Shown: positions 29,173-38,620, counted from the stretch's first letter. The stretch is 64,000 nucleotides of DNA from Paenibacillus sp. R14(2021) (GCF_019431355.1 NZ_CP080269.1:3096501-3160500), one strand, 5' to 3'. A program made the numbers and translations. Notes: a model not told the origin generated them from the sequence alone.

Positions 29173-32100
29173 TTATTCGGTTAACCCTAAGTCCAAGCTC
29201 GCATTCAGCGCACGCAGGATGAGGACCACAGCCTCTTCGCGCGTTGCGTTCGCGTTCGGTGCAAAGGTATTTTCCCCTCTGCCTTTCACGACGCCTGCTT
29301 CGGTCAATGCATCGATCGCTTTGGCTGCCCAATGGTTATTCAAATCGGTAAACGTGCTGTTATGAGCGGCTTTGCCAAAGTCGATGACCTTAGCCAGAAT
29401 CGCAACCATTTCTGCACGTGTAATCTGCTGGTTCGGCTTAAAGGATCCGTCGCCGTACCCCTTAATGAAGCCCAGTGCTTCAAGCGCGCTGATCGCGCCA
29501 TGCGCCCAGTTGTTGTCTTTCACATCCGTGAACGAGACCGATGCCGATTCGCTCAGGCCAAGTGCTTTCGCAAGCATCGATGCAAATTCAGCACGCGTCA
29601 CGTTCTTCTTCGGCAGGAACGAGCCGTCCGCATAGCCTTGGACAAACCCGGCCTTCGAGGCCAATTCGATGGCCGAAGCGCTCCAGGAAGTAGACGGAAC
29701 GTCGCTGAACGTAACCGACGTCGGATCTGCCTTCGCTTTGCCGATACGGTCTTTCACCGCTGCACCATCCACGGAAGCGTTCAATACAGGTGTTTCCGGC
29801 GTCGGCGTGACTGGCGCCTGATCCGAAACAGGGTCCGTTACCGGAGGAGTCGGAGGCGTTACAATCGGGCCCGAACCGCCCGTATTGGCCTGCGTAACCG
29901 TAATCGTCAGGTATTCGTTGAAGCCCCAATAGTAAACGCGCAGCTTCGCCGTACCTGGCTTAACGGCGGTGACGAGCCCATCTTCGCTGATGGTAACCAC
30001 GTCTGGATTCTTCGATTCGAACATCGCGAGATCCGTCACGACAGGCTCGCTCAGATCGCTCATCGTAGCCGTTGCCTTCAACTGCTGCGTTCCGCCGACC
30101 GTCATCGATGTCAAATCAGGTGTAATGGTCAAGCCTGTAGCAACCGGCGTCGCATCCGAATAGGTCGAGATGACCGGTACCCTGACCGGGATACCCTTAT
30201 ATTGGCCGACGACGTTGGTTCCGCCTTTACGGTTCGTCCGCATAATTTTGCCGTCCTCCGTGAGGTCGGCAATCGTCGGATCGCCGCTGAACCATGTCAA
30301 ATCCGCATTGTTCAGTGTCTGAACAGTCGCGTCGCTGTAGATGGCTTTGACCACTGGAGCGACCGGCTGATCGTCGGCGTCATCGAACACGTAATACGTC
30401 GGATCTGCGACAAGCGTCATGATTTTCGGCTTGATCGGGTTCTTCGTCACAGTCACGTCGAACGCGATCTCATGGCCGAAGTAATCGCCGGTTACCCGTG
30501 TCGTGCCCTCTTTCGTCCCGGCGACAAAACGAACATAAGGCTGCTCGTCGTACATGGCGACGAGATCAGGATCATCGATCTGCCAATTGACGAACCCGGA
30601 CAGGGGATCGGTATGCGATTGGCCGTCTTTATCCACATACGTTTCTTTCAAGGCGACGAGCGATGAGCCTTGCGGATGAACGTCGACAGAATAGACGCCG
30701 GCCGCTTCGTCCGCATCGGCTGTGATGCCTTGCAGGTCTACGACCTCGAAGTGAAGCGTACGCTTATAGGTCAAGCCGTAACGCTCGTACGTGAACACGG
30801 CATCCGTCTCTCCGGTTCCTAAGGCCTCGAAGCCGCTGTCCACGTTGACATCCACGATGCCCGGCTGCGAGAACGTCCACTGGCCTTCCGCCGGGAAGGT
30901 GTCGCCCGTCGTATCCAACGCGAACGGCTTCAGCTCGTAAGGCGCTTGCCCCTTGTACAGTCTGAAGGACGCGTCGTCGAAGTACCACAAACGTTCGTAA
31001 GTCCGGAAGCCGATGTCGAGCACGTCCGGCTGATCCGGCTGCTCGGTAACGGCCACGTTCACGATCGTCGGCGTAAAATCGCCGTATCCGACGGTAAGCG
31101 TCGTTCTGCCGAACTTCTGATAGCCCGGAAGCGGAATCTCGTTCCCGGTCGATTTTCCGAGGATGCTGACGGCGCCGTTCTCACTCACCACGTCGGCAAT
31201 TTCGGTATCATAGACCGACCATGCTGCTTGGTCGCTCACGTCCTCCGTCGTGCCGTCGCTCTTGACAGCGAGCAGCTGGACGGGGTATTTGGCCCCTTTT
31301 TGCACCAAAATCTTCGTCGTTGACAGAAGCAGCGCGTCAACCGTCGGTTCCGCTGCCGCGCCTTCGTCCGCCACTCTGACGTTGGAGGAGAAGTCGCCTT
31401 CCTTAACTGTTACCCGAACCGCGATGACCGCGCCGTCCAGTACCAGATGCACGCGGGTAGAGCCAGGAGCCACCGGCGTCAAGACGCCGTCCTTGACCGT
31501 CACCACGCCGGCATCCTGCGTCGACCACTTGCCTTGCGCCGTTACGTCCGCGCTCGTGCCGTCACTGTAGGCAGCCTGAACGGTGACCGTGCGAGGACCT
31601 GCCGTAACATCCAGCGTTATTTTTGGATCGCTTACGGTAACACCGGTAATCTGCTTCGGTGTCTCTGTAACCGGCGGCAATCCTTCGGAAGCTGCCACCT
31701 CAATCGTGACTGATTGCTGCTGTCCGCCATACGACACCTCGATGGCTGCCGTTCCTTTGCCGACAGCTGTGATCTCGCCCTTGCGGTTGACGGAGACCAC
31801 CTGCGGGTTGGCCGAGCGGTAGACAGCGGCCTGCGTTTTATCCAGCTTCTCGCCGCCGGACATGACCGCTTCGACCGACAACGCTTCATGCTTGCCGAGC
31901 TGCAAATTCAGAGAGTCGGGGGTCACGGAAAGAGAGACCGCCGTCTTTGGTTCCGCTTGCTTCACGATGACAGGAATAATAGCAATTTCATCCTTGTAGA
32001 TCGCGCCGAGAACGGCCGATCCGACGGATTCGGCAACGATCGTACCGTTGTCGCTGTGGTAGGCTACCGATGCATCGGAAGCGAGCCAGTCGCTGCCCGC

Positions 32101-33588
32101 GATCTTGGACGTGACGTCCTCCACCGTGCCGTCATTGTAAATGGCTTTGATGATTGGCGATTGAACAGGTTTTCCATCCTTAATTTCCACGTAGGTCGGC
32201 TCGGCCACCAAATTCAGCACCTTGTTGGCGGCGGCTGCCTTCGTTACCGTCACGTTGAACGTGAAGGGTTCGAGTGCTAAATAATGGCCCGTAATGGTCG
32301 TCGTGCCTTCCTTGCCGCCTGCAAAAATGCGGCCGGAATCGTTGATGGTCGCGATGGACTTATCCGCTACGGTCCATTCAATATCGCCCGTGACGTCATC
32401 GGCGTTATAGTTTTGGCCTGTCCGAGGATCCTCGGAGTAAACGCCCATGATCGTAATTTCCTGATAGCTCCGAGGCGGGAGCGAAACAGGAGTGTCGAGC
32501 TCCAATTGCGCCATCATGTCCGGCGTAAACCGCTCCAGCTTGAACGGTCCGCCGACGAATACCTGCACGGCATTGACGAGCAGGCCGTCGTCGTAGCCGT
32601 CTTCGCCTTCCGTGCCGGACGGCGCTGTATACTTATACTCGAAATAAATATAGGTCATGCCTTTGCCGACCGGCGTAATAACGCCGTTCTGGTCTACCGT
32701 AGCAATGGATTCGTCTTTCGAATACCATTTGCCCAGATTCGTCACCTCGTAACGATCCTGATCGGGATATTCCAGGTCCGCGTAGATCTTATGCGGCACG
32801 TCGGTCTCCATGATCTTCAGCACGTCTTCCGACATCAGAAGACCGAACAACTGAAACGGAATCGGGTCCTTCTGAACGGTGACCGCGATCGACAGCGTCG
32901 GCATGCTGCCGTATTTCACGCGGATGAATGTCGAAGCGCCGCCCTTAATGCCCTTGATCATGCCGTGTGACACGGTCGCTACCTCGGCATCGTCCGTGCT
33001 CCAGACGGCATCGGCCGTAATATCCCGCGTTGACCCGTCCGTGAACGTTCCATGCAGATGAAGCGGATAGTTCGTGTCCGCCTCGACGAACACGTTCAAC
33101 GTGGACAGCAGGTATGTGACAAGCGTCGGTTCCAAAGGCTCTGCCGCTTCCGGCGCTCCGGCGCCCGCGGTGATCGTAACAGGAACGTTGACGACGGCGT
33201 CGCCGAGATTGAGGCGCACTTCCGTCGTTCCGGCCGCTTTGGCCGTAATGACGCCCCGGTTGACAACGGCGACGGCGGGATTCATAGACATCCAGACGCC
33301 TTGCGTTGTCACGTCTTTCGCCGAACCATCCTTGTACTTCGCTTCGACCGTCACCGGATGGCTTCCCTCCGATAAGGCGAAAGCAACATTTGTCTCGCTT
33401 GGCGTCAGCGTATCGAACTGCGCAGCCGCTGCATTCTGGACGGCCGGTTGTTCATGCGCGGTTCCCGGCTCGACGCCGATACTCGTGCTTGGCGAGGCAG
33501 AAGCCATGCTGCCGAACAACGAACTAATGAGTACGGCTAATACTAGCGATAATGATAGAGCTTTTCTGACAACCTTCCGATGATGCAT
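29173..33588 (-). CDS. Giant S-layer-anchored surface protein with Ig-like (BIG2) repeats
   Basis: A 1471-residue protein. Residues 1-31 form a Sec signal peptide ending ASA. From about residue 50 to 1230 it is a chain of BIG2-like repeats, each with motifs such as YSDGTSADVTAQGKWSTQDA and VTAVKPGTAKLRVYY that recur roughly every 80-100 residues. A Pro/Thr/Val-rich linker follows, and then three SLH domains to the C-terminus (starting FSDVPSTSW, FTDVKDNNW and FTDLNNHW; each with GYADGSF- or GYGDGSF-like and TRAE-like motifs). The SLH domains bind pyruvylated secondary cell wall polymer. The repeats probably form a stalk; no catalytic domain is seen. The start follows GGAGGAAAGTC. Confidence 0.92.
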   Translation of the reverse strand: MHHRKVVRKALSLSLVLAVLISSLFGSMASASPSTSIGVEPGTAHEQPAVQNAAAAQFDTLTPSETNVAFALSEGSHPVTVEAKYKDGSAKDVTTQGVWMSMNPAVAVVNRGVITAKAAGTTEVRLNLGDAVVNVPVTITAGAGAPEAAEPLEPTLVTYLLSTLNVFVEADTNYPLHLHGTFTDGSTRDITADAVWSTDDAEVATVSHGMIKGIKGGASTFIRVKYGSMPTLSIAVTVQKDPIPFQLFGLLMSEDVLKIMETDVPHKIYADLEYPDQDRYEVTNLGKWYSKDESIATVDQNGVITPVGKGMTYIYFEYKYTAPSGTEGEDGYDDGLLVNAVQVFVGGPFKLERFTPDMMAQLELDTPVSLPPRSYQEITIMGVYSEDPRTGQNYNADDVTGDIEWTVADKSIATINDSGRIFAGGKEGTTTITGHYLALEPFTFNVTVTKAAAANKVLNLVAEPTYVEIKDGKPVQSPIIKAIYNDGTVEDVTSKIAGSDWLASDASVAYHSDNGTIVAESVGSAVLGAIYKDEIAIIPVIVKQAEPKTAVSLSVTPDSLNLQLGKHEALSVEAVMSGGEKLDKTQAAVYRSANPQVVSVNRKGEITAVGKGTAAIEVSYGGQQQSVTIEVAASEGLPPVTETPKQITGVTVSDPKITLDVTAGPRTVTVQAAYSDGTSADVTAQGKWSTQDAGVVTVKDGVLTPVAPGSTRVHLVLDGAVIAVRVTVKEGDFSSNVRVADEGAAAEPTVDALLLSTTKILVQKGAKYPVQLLAVKSDGTTEDVSDQAAWSVYDTEIADVVSENGAVSILGKSTGNEIPLPGYQKFGRTTLTVGYGDFTPTIVNVAVTEQPDQPDVLDIGFRTYERLWYFDDASFRLYKGQAPYELKPFALDTTGDTFPAEGQWTFSQPGIVDVNVDSGFEALGTGETDAVFTYERYGLTYKRTLHFEVVDLQGITADADEAAGVYSVDVHPQGSSLVALKETYVDKDGQSHTDPLSGFVNWQIDDPDLVAMYDEQPYVRFVAGTKEGTTRVTGDYFGHEIAFDVTVTKNPIKPKIMTLVADPTYYVFDDADDQPVAPVVKAIYSDATVQTLNNADLTWFSGDPTIADLTEDGKIMRTNRKGGTNVVGQYKGIPVRVPVISTYSDATPVATGLTITPDLTSMTVGGTQQLKATATMSDLSEPVVTDLAMFESKNPDVVTISEDGLVTAVKPGTAKLRVYYWGFNEYLTITVTQANTGGSGPIVTPPTPPVTDPVSDQAPVTPTPETPVLNASVDGAAVKDRIGKAKADPTSVTFSDVPSTSWSASAIELASKAGFVQGYADGSFLPKKNVTRAEFASMLAKALGLSESASVSFTDVKDNNWAHGAISALEALGFIKGYGDGSFKPNQQITRAEMVAILAKVIDFGKAAHNSTFTDLNNHWAAKAIDALTEAGVVKGRGENTFAPNANATREEAVVLILRALNASLDLGLTE

Positions 33589-33740
33589 GACTTTCCTCCT
33601 AAATCAATTTTATATGTAACCCTTTTCAAAGAAAGGTTCATATATACCCAAAAGAACTTCCGTCCTACCTACAAGAAGATAAGTATATTTAATTAAATTA
33701 CACACAAAACACTTAATTTTCTGAATCTTTACTCAGCTAG

Positions 33741-33769
33741 ATAATACCCGAACATTTTCCATTTATCAA
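33741..33769 (-). promoter_or_regulatory. Sigma-A type promoter of the SLH protein gene
   Basis: TTGATA (33764-33769), 17-base spacer, TATTAT (33741-33746) on the minus strand. It gives a leader of about 145 bases containing a hairpin (arms TATATG-AACC and GGTT-CATATA) close to the ribosome binding site. Confidence 0.65.
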
Positions 33770-33904
33770 TCATTTCTTTGCTAAAACTTATCATTTAACT
33801 GCCATAGAACTAGTTTCAACCCCTATTTTAGGTATTTGGATACAACATTATGTCATAATTTATCACATATTGACGTAAGATTACCTCCTCTCCGTGCCTG
33901 ATAA

Positions 33905-33937
33905 GCAGAAAGAGGCAAGGGGAACCCCCTCGCCTCT
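33905..33937 (-). terminator. Terminator-like hairpin downstream of folD
   Basis: AGAGGCGAGGGGG pairs with CCCCTTGCCTCT on the minus strand, followed by a weak TTTCTGC tract. It is nearly the same as the hairpin at 34933-34971. Confidence 0.6.
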
Positions 33938-34050
33938 CATCTATTGCTTTCTGGCTAAGAAACAACGTTTTGATCGTCGTTCATAGGCTGAATTCAAAGC
34001 CTCCGTAGATTGTAATGTCGAGGCTGTACAGCCATTCTGCAAAGTCCTTC

Positions 34051-34899
34051 TCAACCCCCGAACTTCTCCGCCGCATGCACCGTGTGCTTGAGCAGCATCG
34101 CAATCGTAACCGGTCCGACGCCCGCGGGAACCGGGGTGATGGCACTAGCCTTCGCCAAGCAAGCCTCATAATCCGCATCGCCGACATTCCCGGGGTTATA
34201 CCCGGCATCAATCACGACCGCGCCGGGCTTGATCCAGTCGCCCTGCACGAATTTCGGCTTGCCGACGGCCGCGACGACGATATCCGCCAGGCGCACCATC
34301 GCGGCCAAGTTCGAGGTTCGCGAATGGCAGGTCGTGACCGTCGCATCCGCATTCAGCAGCATGGCCGACACCGGCTTGCCGAGGATGGGGCTCCTGCCGA
34401 TAACAACGGCATGCTTGCCCCGAACGGGCAGCTTGTAATATGCCAGAATCGCCATTATGGCCGCAGGCGTGCACGACGGATAATCCGCGAATCCGAACGC
34501 GTTCTGCGCATAGCCGAGCGCCGTTACGCCGTCCACGTCCTTCTCGATCGCGATCGCCTCGAACGCCGCGCGCTCGTCGATGTGGTGCGGAACGGGATGC
34601 TGCAGCAGGATGCCGTGCACGGAACGATCCTCGTTCAGCCCCCGAATGGCGGCGATCAGCGTTTCCGTTGATGTGCTTGCAGGCAGCTCGACGCGCATGG
34701 ACGTAATCCCGAGCCGCTTGCACGCATTGCCTTTCATTCGCACGTAAGTCGCCGACGAAGGATCATCCCCGACCAGAATCGTCGCCAGGCAGGGCGTAAT
34801 GCCGCGCTCCTTCAGCTGCTTGATGCGTTCCTCCAACTGAAGCTTAATGCTGTCTGCAACGGCATTGCCGTCCAAATTCAACTTTTCCCCGTTTACCAT
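34051..34899 (-). CDS. folD: Bifunctional methylenetetrahydrofolate dehydrogenase / cyclohydrolase
   Basis: A 282-residue protein of normal FolD length. Markers are ILVGDDPSSATYVRMKGNACKRLGI (catalytic YxxxK, about residues 42-66), the GILLQHPVP segment, KDVDGVT, the NADP-binding region VVIGRSPILGKP, and C-terminal TPVPAGVGPVTIAMLLKHTV. It interconverts methylene-, methenyl- and formyl-tetrahydrofolate in the cytoplasm. It has its own promoter (35056-35085) and terminator-like hairpins on each side, so it is probably monocistronic. Confidence 0.95.
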   Translation of the reverse strand: MVNGEKLNLDGNAVADSIKLQLEERIKQLKERGITPCLATILVGDDPSSATYVRMKGNACKRLGITSMRVELPASTSTETLIAAIRGLNEDRSVHGILLQHPVPHHIDERAAFEAIAIEKDVDGVTALGYAQNAFGFADYPSCTPAAIMAILAYYKLPVRGKHAVVIGRSPILGKPVSAMLLNADATVTTCHSRTSNLAAMVRLADIVVAAVGKPKFVQGDWIKPGAVVIDAGYNPGNVGDADYEACLAKASAITPVPAGVGPVTIAMLLKHTVHAAEKFGG

Positions 34900-34932
34900 G
34901 TTCGTTCATCCTTCCAGAATGAGATGGTCTCA

Positions 34933-34971
34933 AGAAAACAGAAAGAGGCAAGGGGATCTCCCCTTACCTCT
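34933..34971 (-). terminator. Terminator-like hairpin between coaD and folD
   Basis: AGAGGTAAGGGG pairs with CCCCTTGCCTCT around AGAT on the minus strand, followed by TTCTGTTTTC. It lies between the folD promoter and the folD start, so it may also act as a leader hairpin for folD rather than only as the end of coaD. Confidence 0.5.
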
Positions 34972-35055
34972 GCCCAGGCGTACGGCCGTATGAACGATGT
35001 GCTCCCCCGCGGTTCCCCGCGTTACGCCAGTCACACTCGCTTACCTCTATCGATT

Positions 35056-35085
35056 ATTATAGTCCTGCGGAGGACCGACTATCAA
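35056..35085 (-). promoter_or_regulatory. Strong sigma-A promoter reading toward folD
   Basis: TTGATA (35080-35085), 18-base spacer, perfect TATAAT (35056-35061) on the minus strand, about 155 bases before the folD start. Confidence 0.75.
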
Positions 35086-35131
35086 TCCCGATCTATCCGC
35101 TTCTTCCGGCATAAGCGGGGCTTGCCAGACG

Positions 35132-35608
35132 CTACACCGTATATGTCACCATCTTCGCATACGCATCCGGATGCATATAGGCCTCGGCCTGCTCGATCTT
35201 GTTCGATTGGATAAACATCCGCACGAGCGAGCTGCTCGTCTGAATGTCCTTCGTGTACGGCGAGAGGTAGACGGTATCCGCTTTGGTCGTGCAGCGCATA
35301 TATTGCTCCAGCTGCAGCTCGTATTCGAGATCCGTGGAGTTGCGGATGCCGCGAATGACGGCCTTGACGTCATTCGCGTTCACGTAATCGGCCACGATGC
35401 CTTCGTACGGAACAACTCGCACATTGTCCATACCCGACACGGATAGCTGCACGAGCTCCGTTCGCTGCGCGATATCGAAATCATGCTTTTTGCCCCGATT
35501 GTTCGCGATAATGACATGCACCTCTTCAAACAGGCTTCCCGCCCGCTCGATGACCGAGATATGCCCCAGTGTAATGGGATCGAAGCTTCCTGCGTAAACA
35601 ACTCTCAT
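35132..35608 (-). CDS. coaD: Phosphopantetheine adenylyltransferase
   Basis: A 158-residue enzyme of the standard length. The start ATG overlaps the stop of the phosphoesterase gene (ATGA). It begins MRVVYAGSFDPITLGHISVI with the (T/L)xGH nucleotidyltransferase motif, followed by NKKGKKHDF-like ANNRGKKHDF, ADYVNANDVKAVIRGIRNSTD and the C-terminal SPYTKDIQTSSSLVR. It adds AMP to 4'-phosphopantetheine in coenzyme A synthesis. In many Firmicutes coaD follows an rsmD gene; here it follows a phosphoesterase instead. Confidence 0.95.
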   Translation of the reverse strand: MRVVYAGSFDPITLGHISVIERAGSLFEEVHVIIANNRGKKHDFDIAQRTELVQLSVSGMDNVRVVPYEGIVADYVNANDVKAVIRGIRNSTDLEYELQLEQYMRCTTKADTVYLSPYTKDIQTSSSLVRMFIQSNKIEQAEAYMHPDAYAKMVTYTV

Positions 35609-36117
35609 GCCTGTTCCTCGCTCGGTACGACGGCATCGCGAATTTGCTCGAAGGTAAGCGGCGTATAGTCCCAATGCTCCACGCAGGCGTTGAAATAGTT
35701 GATGCCCGCATACTTCTGCCCATGAATATGGCCGTGTACGTTCACGTACGGCATATGCTTGTTCATATACATCGGCTCATGCGAGAGAAAGAAGAAATCC
35801 TTGTAGATGATCGGATGCTCGCTCACTTCATCGAAGCCGACATCCAGCCACCAGCTGCGTGAACGGCCGCGGTCATGGTTGCCGAGAATAAGATGCTTAT
35901 AACCGTTCAGCCGCTCCACGATCGCCTTCGTCCGCTCTCGGTTCAAGAATGAAAAGTCGCCCAAATGAAACACTTTGTCCTCTTTGCCGACGACCGCATT
36001 CCACTTCTCGATCATCGACTCGTTCATCTCCTCCGCATGCGCGAACGGCCTCGATTCGAAGTCAATGATTGCTTGATGACCAAAGTGATGGTCGGATATG
36101 AAAAACACCTTCTGCAT
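35605..36117 (-). CDS. Calcineurin-like metallophosphoesterase
   Basis: A 170-residue protein; ATG 36115-36117 follows GGAGAGGTGGTCTCACG. It carries the metal-binding motifs of the superfamily: FISDHHFGH (Asp-His...His), KVFHLGDFSF (GD), LILGNHD (GNHD), SHEP and VHGHIHG. The size and spacing match small stand-alone phosphoesterases of unknown substrate. It is translationally coupled to coaD through a four-base overlap, which may mean a nucleotide or phosphate-ester role connected with coenzyme A metabolism; this is inference. Confidence 0.87.
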   Translation of the reverse strand: MQKVFFISDHHFGHQAIIDFESRPFAHAEEMNESMIEKWNAVVGKEDKVFHLGDFSFLNRERTKAIVERLNGYKHLILGNHDRGRSRSWWLDVGFDEVSEHPIIYKDFFFLSHEPMYMNKHMPYVNVHGHIHGQKYAGINYFNACVEHWDYTPLTFEQIRDAVVPSEEQA

Positions 36118-36163
36118 CGTGAGACCACCTCTCCCTACGTAATCGGATTCATCTGCCCCGGTA

Positions 36164-37207
36164 TTAGGACGTGCCTCCCGGAACAAGCAGCACCTTCGAG
36201 ACATGACCCGGTTGATTGAGCAGCTTCTCGAACCAGTACCCGCCTTCGTGCAGGGGCGCTTCCACGACCCCTTCGGACAGCCCCATCCGGCCTTCCGCGA
36301 TCCACTTCAGCGCCGTTTGAAAATTCAAGGACGAATAGGCAAACGCGCCGGTCATCGACACCTCGCTGCGTATCGCAATATTGACCGGCAGCACGGATTC
36401 TTCCTCGTGCAGGCCCGTGAATACGGTGCGTCCGCCGCCTTTGCAGGCCAGCACAGCCTGCTTGCGCGTTAAGCCTGCGCCAACGGCGTCGATTGCAGCG
36501 TTAACGCCTGCTCCGCCCGTCAGACGCTTCACTTCCTCCAGCGTATCGACGGCCGAGGGACAGATCAGATGCTTCGCGCCCAGCGCGCGGGCAATACCGA
36601 GGCGATCCTCGTTCATATCGACGACAATAATCTCTCGCACGCCGTATTGCTGCACGGCTTGCAGCGCAAGCAGGCCGATCGGGCCCATCCCGAGGATGAG
36701 CACCGTATCGGCCGGTTTGGGCGCAGCAAGCTCCGCTGCGCGAATCGCACAGGCGGCAGGCTCCGTCATGGCGGCCTGCCGGAGGGTCACCTCATCCGGC
36801 AGCGCATAGACGAACGCGGCCGGAAGCTTCACGTATTCCGCGTTGCTGCCAGGCAGCGCCGCGGACAATAATTGGCGCGACAAGCACAGCTGCTGCCTGC
36901 CGCTAAGGCAGGGCTCGCAATGCCCGCAGGTAACGAGCGGGTTCGCGGTGACGCGCTGACCGATGCGCCACCTGCCGCCCGCCTCCGCCCGGCCGCCAAT
37001 GGCGGCAATCGTGCCGGAGAATTCGTGGCCGAAGATCATCGGCGGCTTGCGCAGTGTGTTTTTGCCCAGGTATCCGCTCAGCTCCGAACCGCATATGCCG
37101 GAGTACGCGACCCGGATCACGATGTCGTCTTCTCCTGCGGCGGGAAGACCGACTTCCCGGATTTGCATGACTTTAGGACCTTCGTACATGAGTGCCTGCA
37201 TCTGCAT
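36164..37207 (-). CDS. Zinc-dependent medium-chain alcohol dehydrogenase
   Basis: A 347-residue enzyme starting at ATG 37205-37207 behind GGAGAGGAG. It has the catalytic zinc Cys in GICGSE, the GHEFSG motif, the four-Cys structural zinc loop (CGHCEPCLSGRQQLC), and the Rossmann motif GMGPIGLLALQ. It resembles sorbitol or galactitol 1-phosphate/threonine dehydrogenases of the MDR superfamily. The next gene upstream, separated by 54 bases, is a sugar-binding lipoprotein, so the pair may serve the use of a polyol or sugar. Confidence 0.87.
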   Translation of the reverse strand: MQMQALMYEGPKVMQIREVGLPAAGEDDIVIRVAYSGICGSELSGYLGKNTLRKPPMIFGHEFSGTIAAIGGRAEAGGRWRIGQRVTANPLVTCGHCEPCLSGRQQLCLSRQLLSAALPGSNAEYVKLPAAFVYALPDEVTLRQAAMTEPAACAIRAAELAAPKPADTVLILGMGPIGLLALQAVQQYGVREIIVVDMNEDRLGIARALGAKHLICPSAVDTLEEVKRLTGGAGVNAAIDAVGAGLTRKQAVLACKGGGRTVFTGLHEEESVLPVNIAIRSEVSMTGAFAYSSLNFQTALKWIAEGRMGLSEGVVEAPLHEGGYWFEKLLNQPGHVSKVLLVPGGTS

Positions 37208-37261
37208 AATCTCCTCTCCGCTTCTAACGTCGCCCTTTGCCAAGGCTGCTTCGCTTCGATG

Positions 37262-38620
37262 TCAGGGCTTGATTTTGCTGTCGATGCTTGATGCCAGTTC
37301 GTCTACGCTTACCCGCCCGTAGAGAACCGCCGATGCCAATCGGTAGAACTCGCTGCTTGCTTCCCCCGGAATAAGCGTATCGAAGCCGAGACTCGTCCAG
37401 CCCTTGTTGATCCAAGACAACGACTCTTGGGTGATGGCATTGTCGATCTTGGTGAGATCCGCCTTCGTATTCGCGGGGATGTCGCCCGTGTCCTTGTAGT
37501 ATTCCATTTGAAATTCACCGCTCGTGATGAATTCAACGAATTTAACCGCTAGATCCGTATGCTTGGTGAATACAGATACACTAATGTTAGCACCGGGCTG
37601 GGAAACTAGATAGTCCCCAAATGGAGCATTTTTGCTGATCGCCGGGATCTGCATCGTGCCTAAATTGCCGCCCAGCTGACTGATCAAGTCGTTGATCGTC
37701 CAGCTGCCGTTGATCGTCATCGCCGCCCCGCTATCGCCAAACTTCCGCATGGCTTCTTCGCTGCTCAGCGTCACATAGTCGGGGTTCGTGTACTTGTCGT
37801 CGTACACCTGCTTCCATGTTCGAATGGCCTGCTTGAATGAAGGGCTGCTGAATTTCAAGCCCTGCGCGTACAGCTTCGAGAGCCCTTTAGGCCCGAGCAT
37901 ATCCAGCATAAATTCGCTCGTCATCCAAGCCGCCGTATAGCCCTCTTGCTCCCCGACGAAGAGGGGCATAATCCCCTTCGCCTTCAGCTCCGCGCACAAC
38001 GCCAAGAAGTCGTTCCATGTCTTAATTACCGGCGTCTTCATAAACCCTGCTTTCGCGAACACGGCTTTATTATAGAAAATGTTATAGGTCGTTATGTTAT
38101 ACGGCAGCGCCTGAATACGTCCGTTCGGCTGAAAATTCACTCGCCCTATATCAAGGCCCCTGTATGAACCTTTCTCTTCTGCTGTCAAATACCGGTCAAG
38201 CGGCGTTAAAATATCTTGAAAATCATTCGTCGCCCCCCCGGCCCGCTGCCCGATCAGGTCAGGGCCTTTCTTGGAGGCACGCGCCGCTTTAAGCAGCGTC
38301 GTAATTTGATCCGCTTGTAAATTCACCACATGTACGACTACGCCGGGATTTTCCTTCTCGAACTTGTCCACGTACCGATACAGCGCGCTGTCGGCACTCA
38401 CGTCCTTCGTGTTGTCCGTCGAACCGTCCAAGCCTACGTTCCAGAATTCAAGCTGAATCTCCTCGTGCCCTTCATGCGCGGCTTCTTCCTGCGGCGTACT
38501 GTTGAACGGATTCTGGCAGGAGGTAACCGTTTCAACCGCCATCGCGAGGACGGCGGCCAGTGCCGCTCTTCTGAGCATACTTGTTGCTTTAATAGAGAAT
38601 CCCCTCTTCGCCCCGTTCAT
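37262..38620 (-). CDS. Sugar-binding lipoprotein without cognate permeases
   Basis: A 452-residue SBP_bac_1-type protein. The signal sequence ends VTSC (Cys about 35), an acceptable lipobox. The binding domain contains LEFWNVGLDGSTDN, NIFYNKAVFAKAGF and GDSGAAMTINGSWTI, the last being the common SBP_bac_1 motif. No permease or ATPase genes are adjacent, which is unusual. It may be an orphan binding protein or serve permeases elsewhere. It probably shares a transcript with the alcohol dehydrogenase downstream. Confidence 0.85.
   Translation of the reverse strand: MNGAKRGFSIKATSMLRRAALAAVLAMAVETVTSCQNPFNSTPQEEAAHEGHEEIQLEFWNVGLDGSTDNTKDVSADSALYRYVDKFEKENPGVVVHVVNLQADQITTLLKAARASKKGPDLIGQRAGGATNDFQDILTPLDRYLTAEEKGSYRGLDIGRVNFQPNGRIQALPYNITTYNIFYNKAVFAKAGFMKTPVIKTWNDFLALCAELKAKGIMPLFVGEQEGYTAAWMTSEFMLDMLGPKGLSKLYAQGLKFSSPSFKQAIRTWKQVYDDKYTNPDYVTLSSEEAMRKFGDSGAAMTINGSWTINDLISQLGGNLGTMQIPAISKNAPFGDYLVSQPGANISVSVFTKHTDLAVKFVEFITSGEFQMEYYKDTGDIPANTKADLTKIDNAITQESLSWINKGWTSLGFDTLIPGEASSEFYRLASAVLYGRVSVDELASSIDSKIKP

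Larger units (their letters stand above)
33589..34050. other. AT-rich intergenic region between folD and the SLH gene
   Basis: No coding frame is supported. It contains the SLH promoter (33741-33769), a leader hairpin at about 33604-33638 and the folD terminator hairpin at 33911-33937. Confidence 0.5.
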
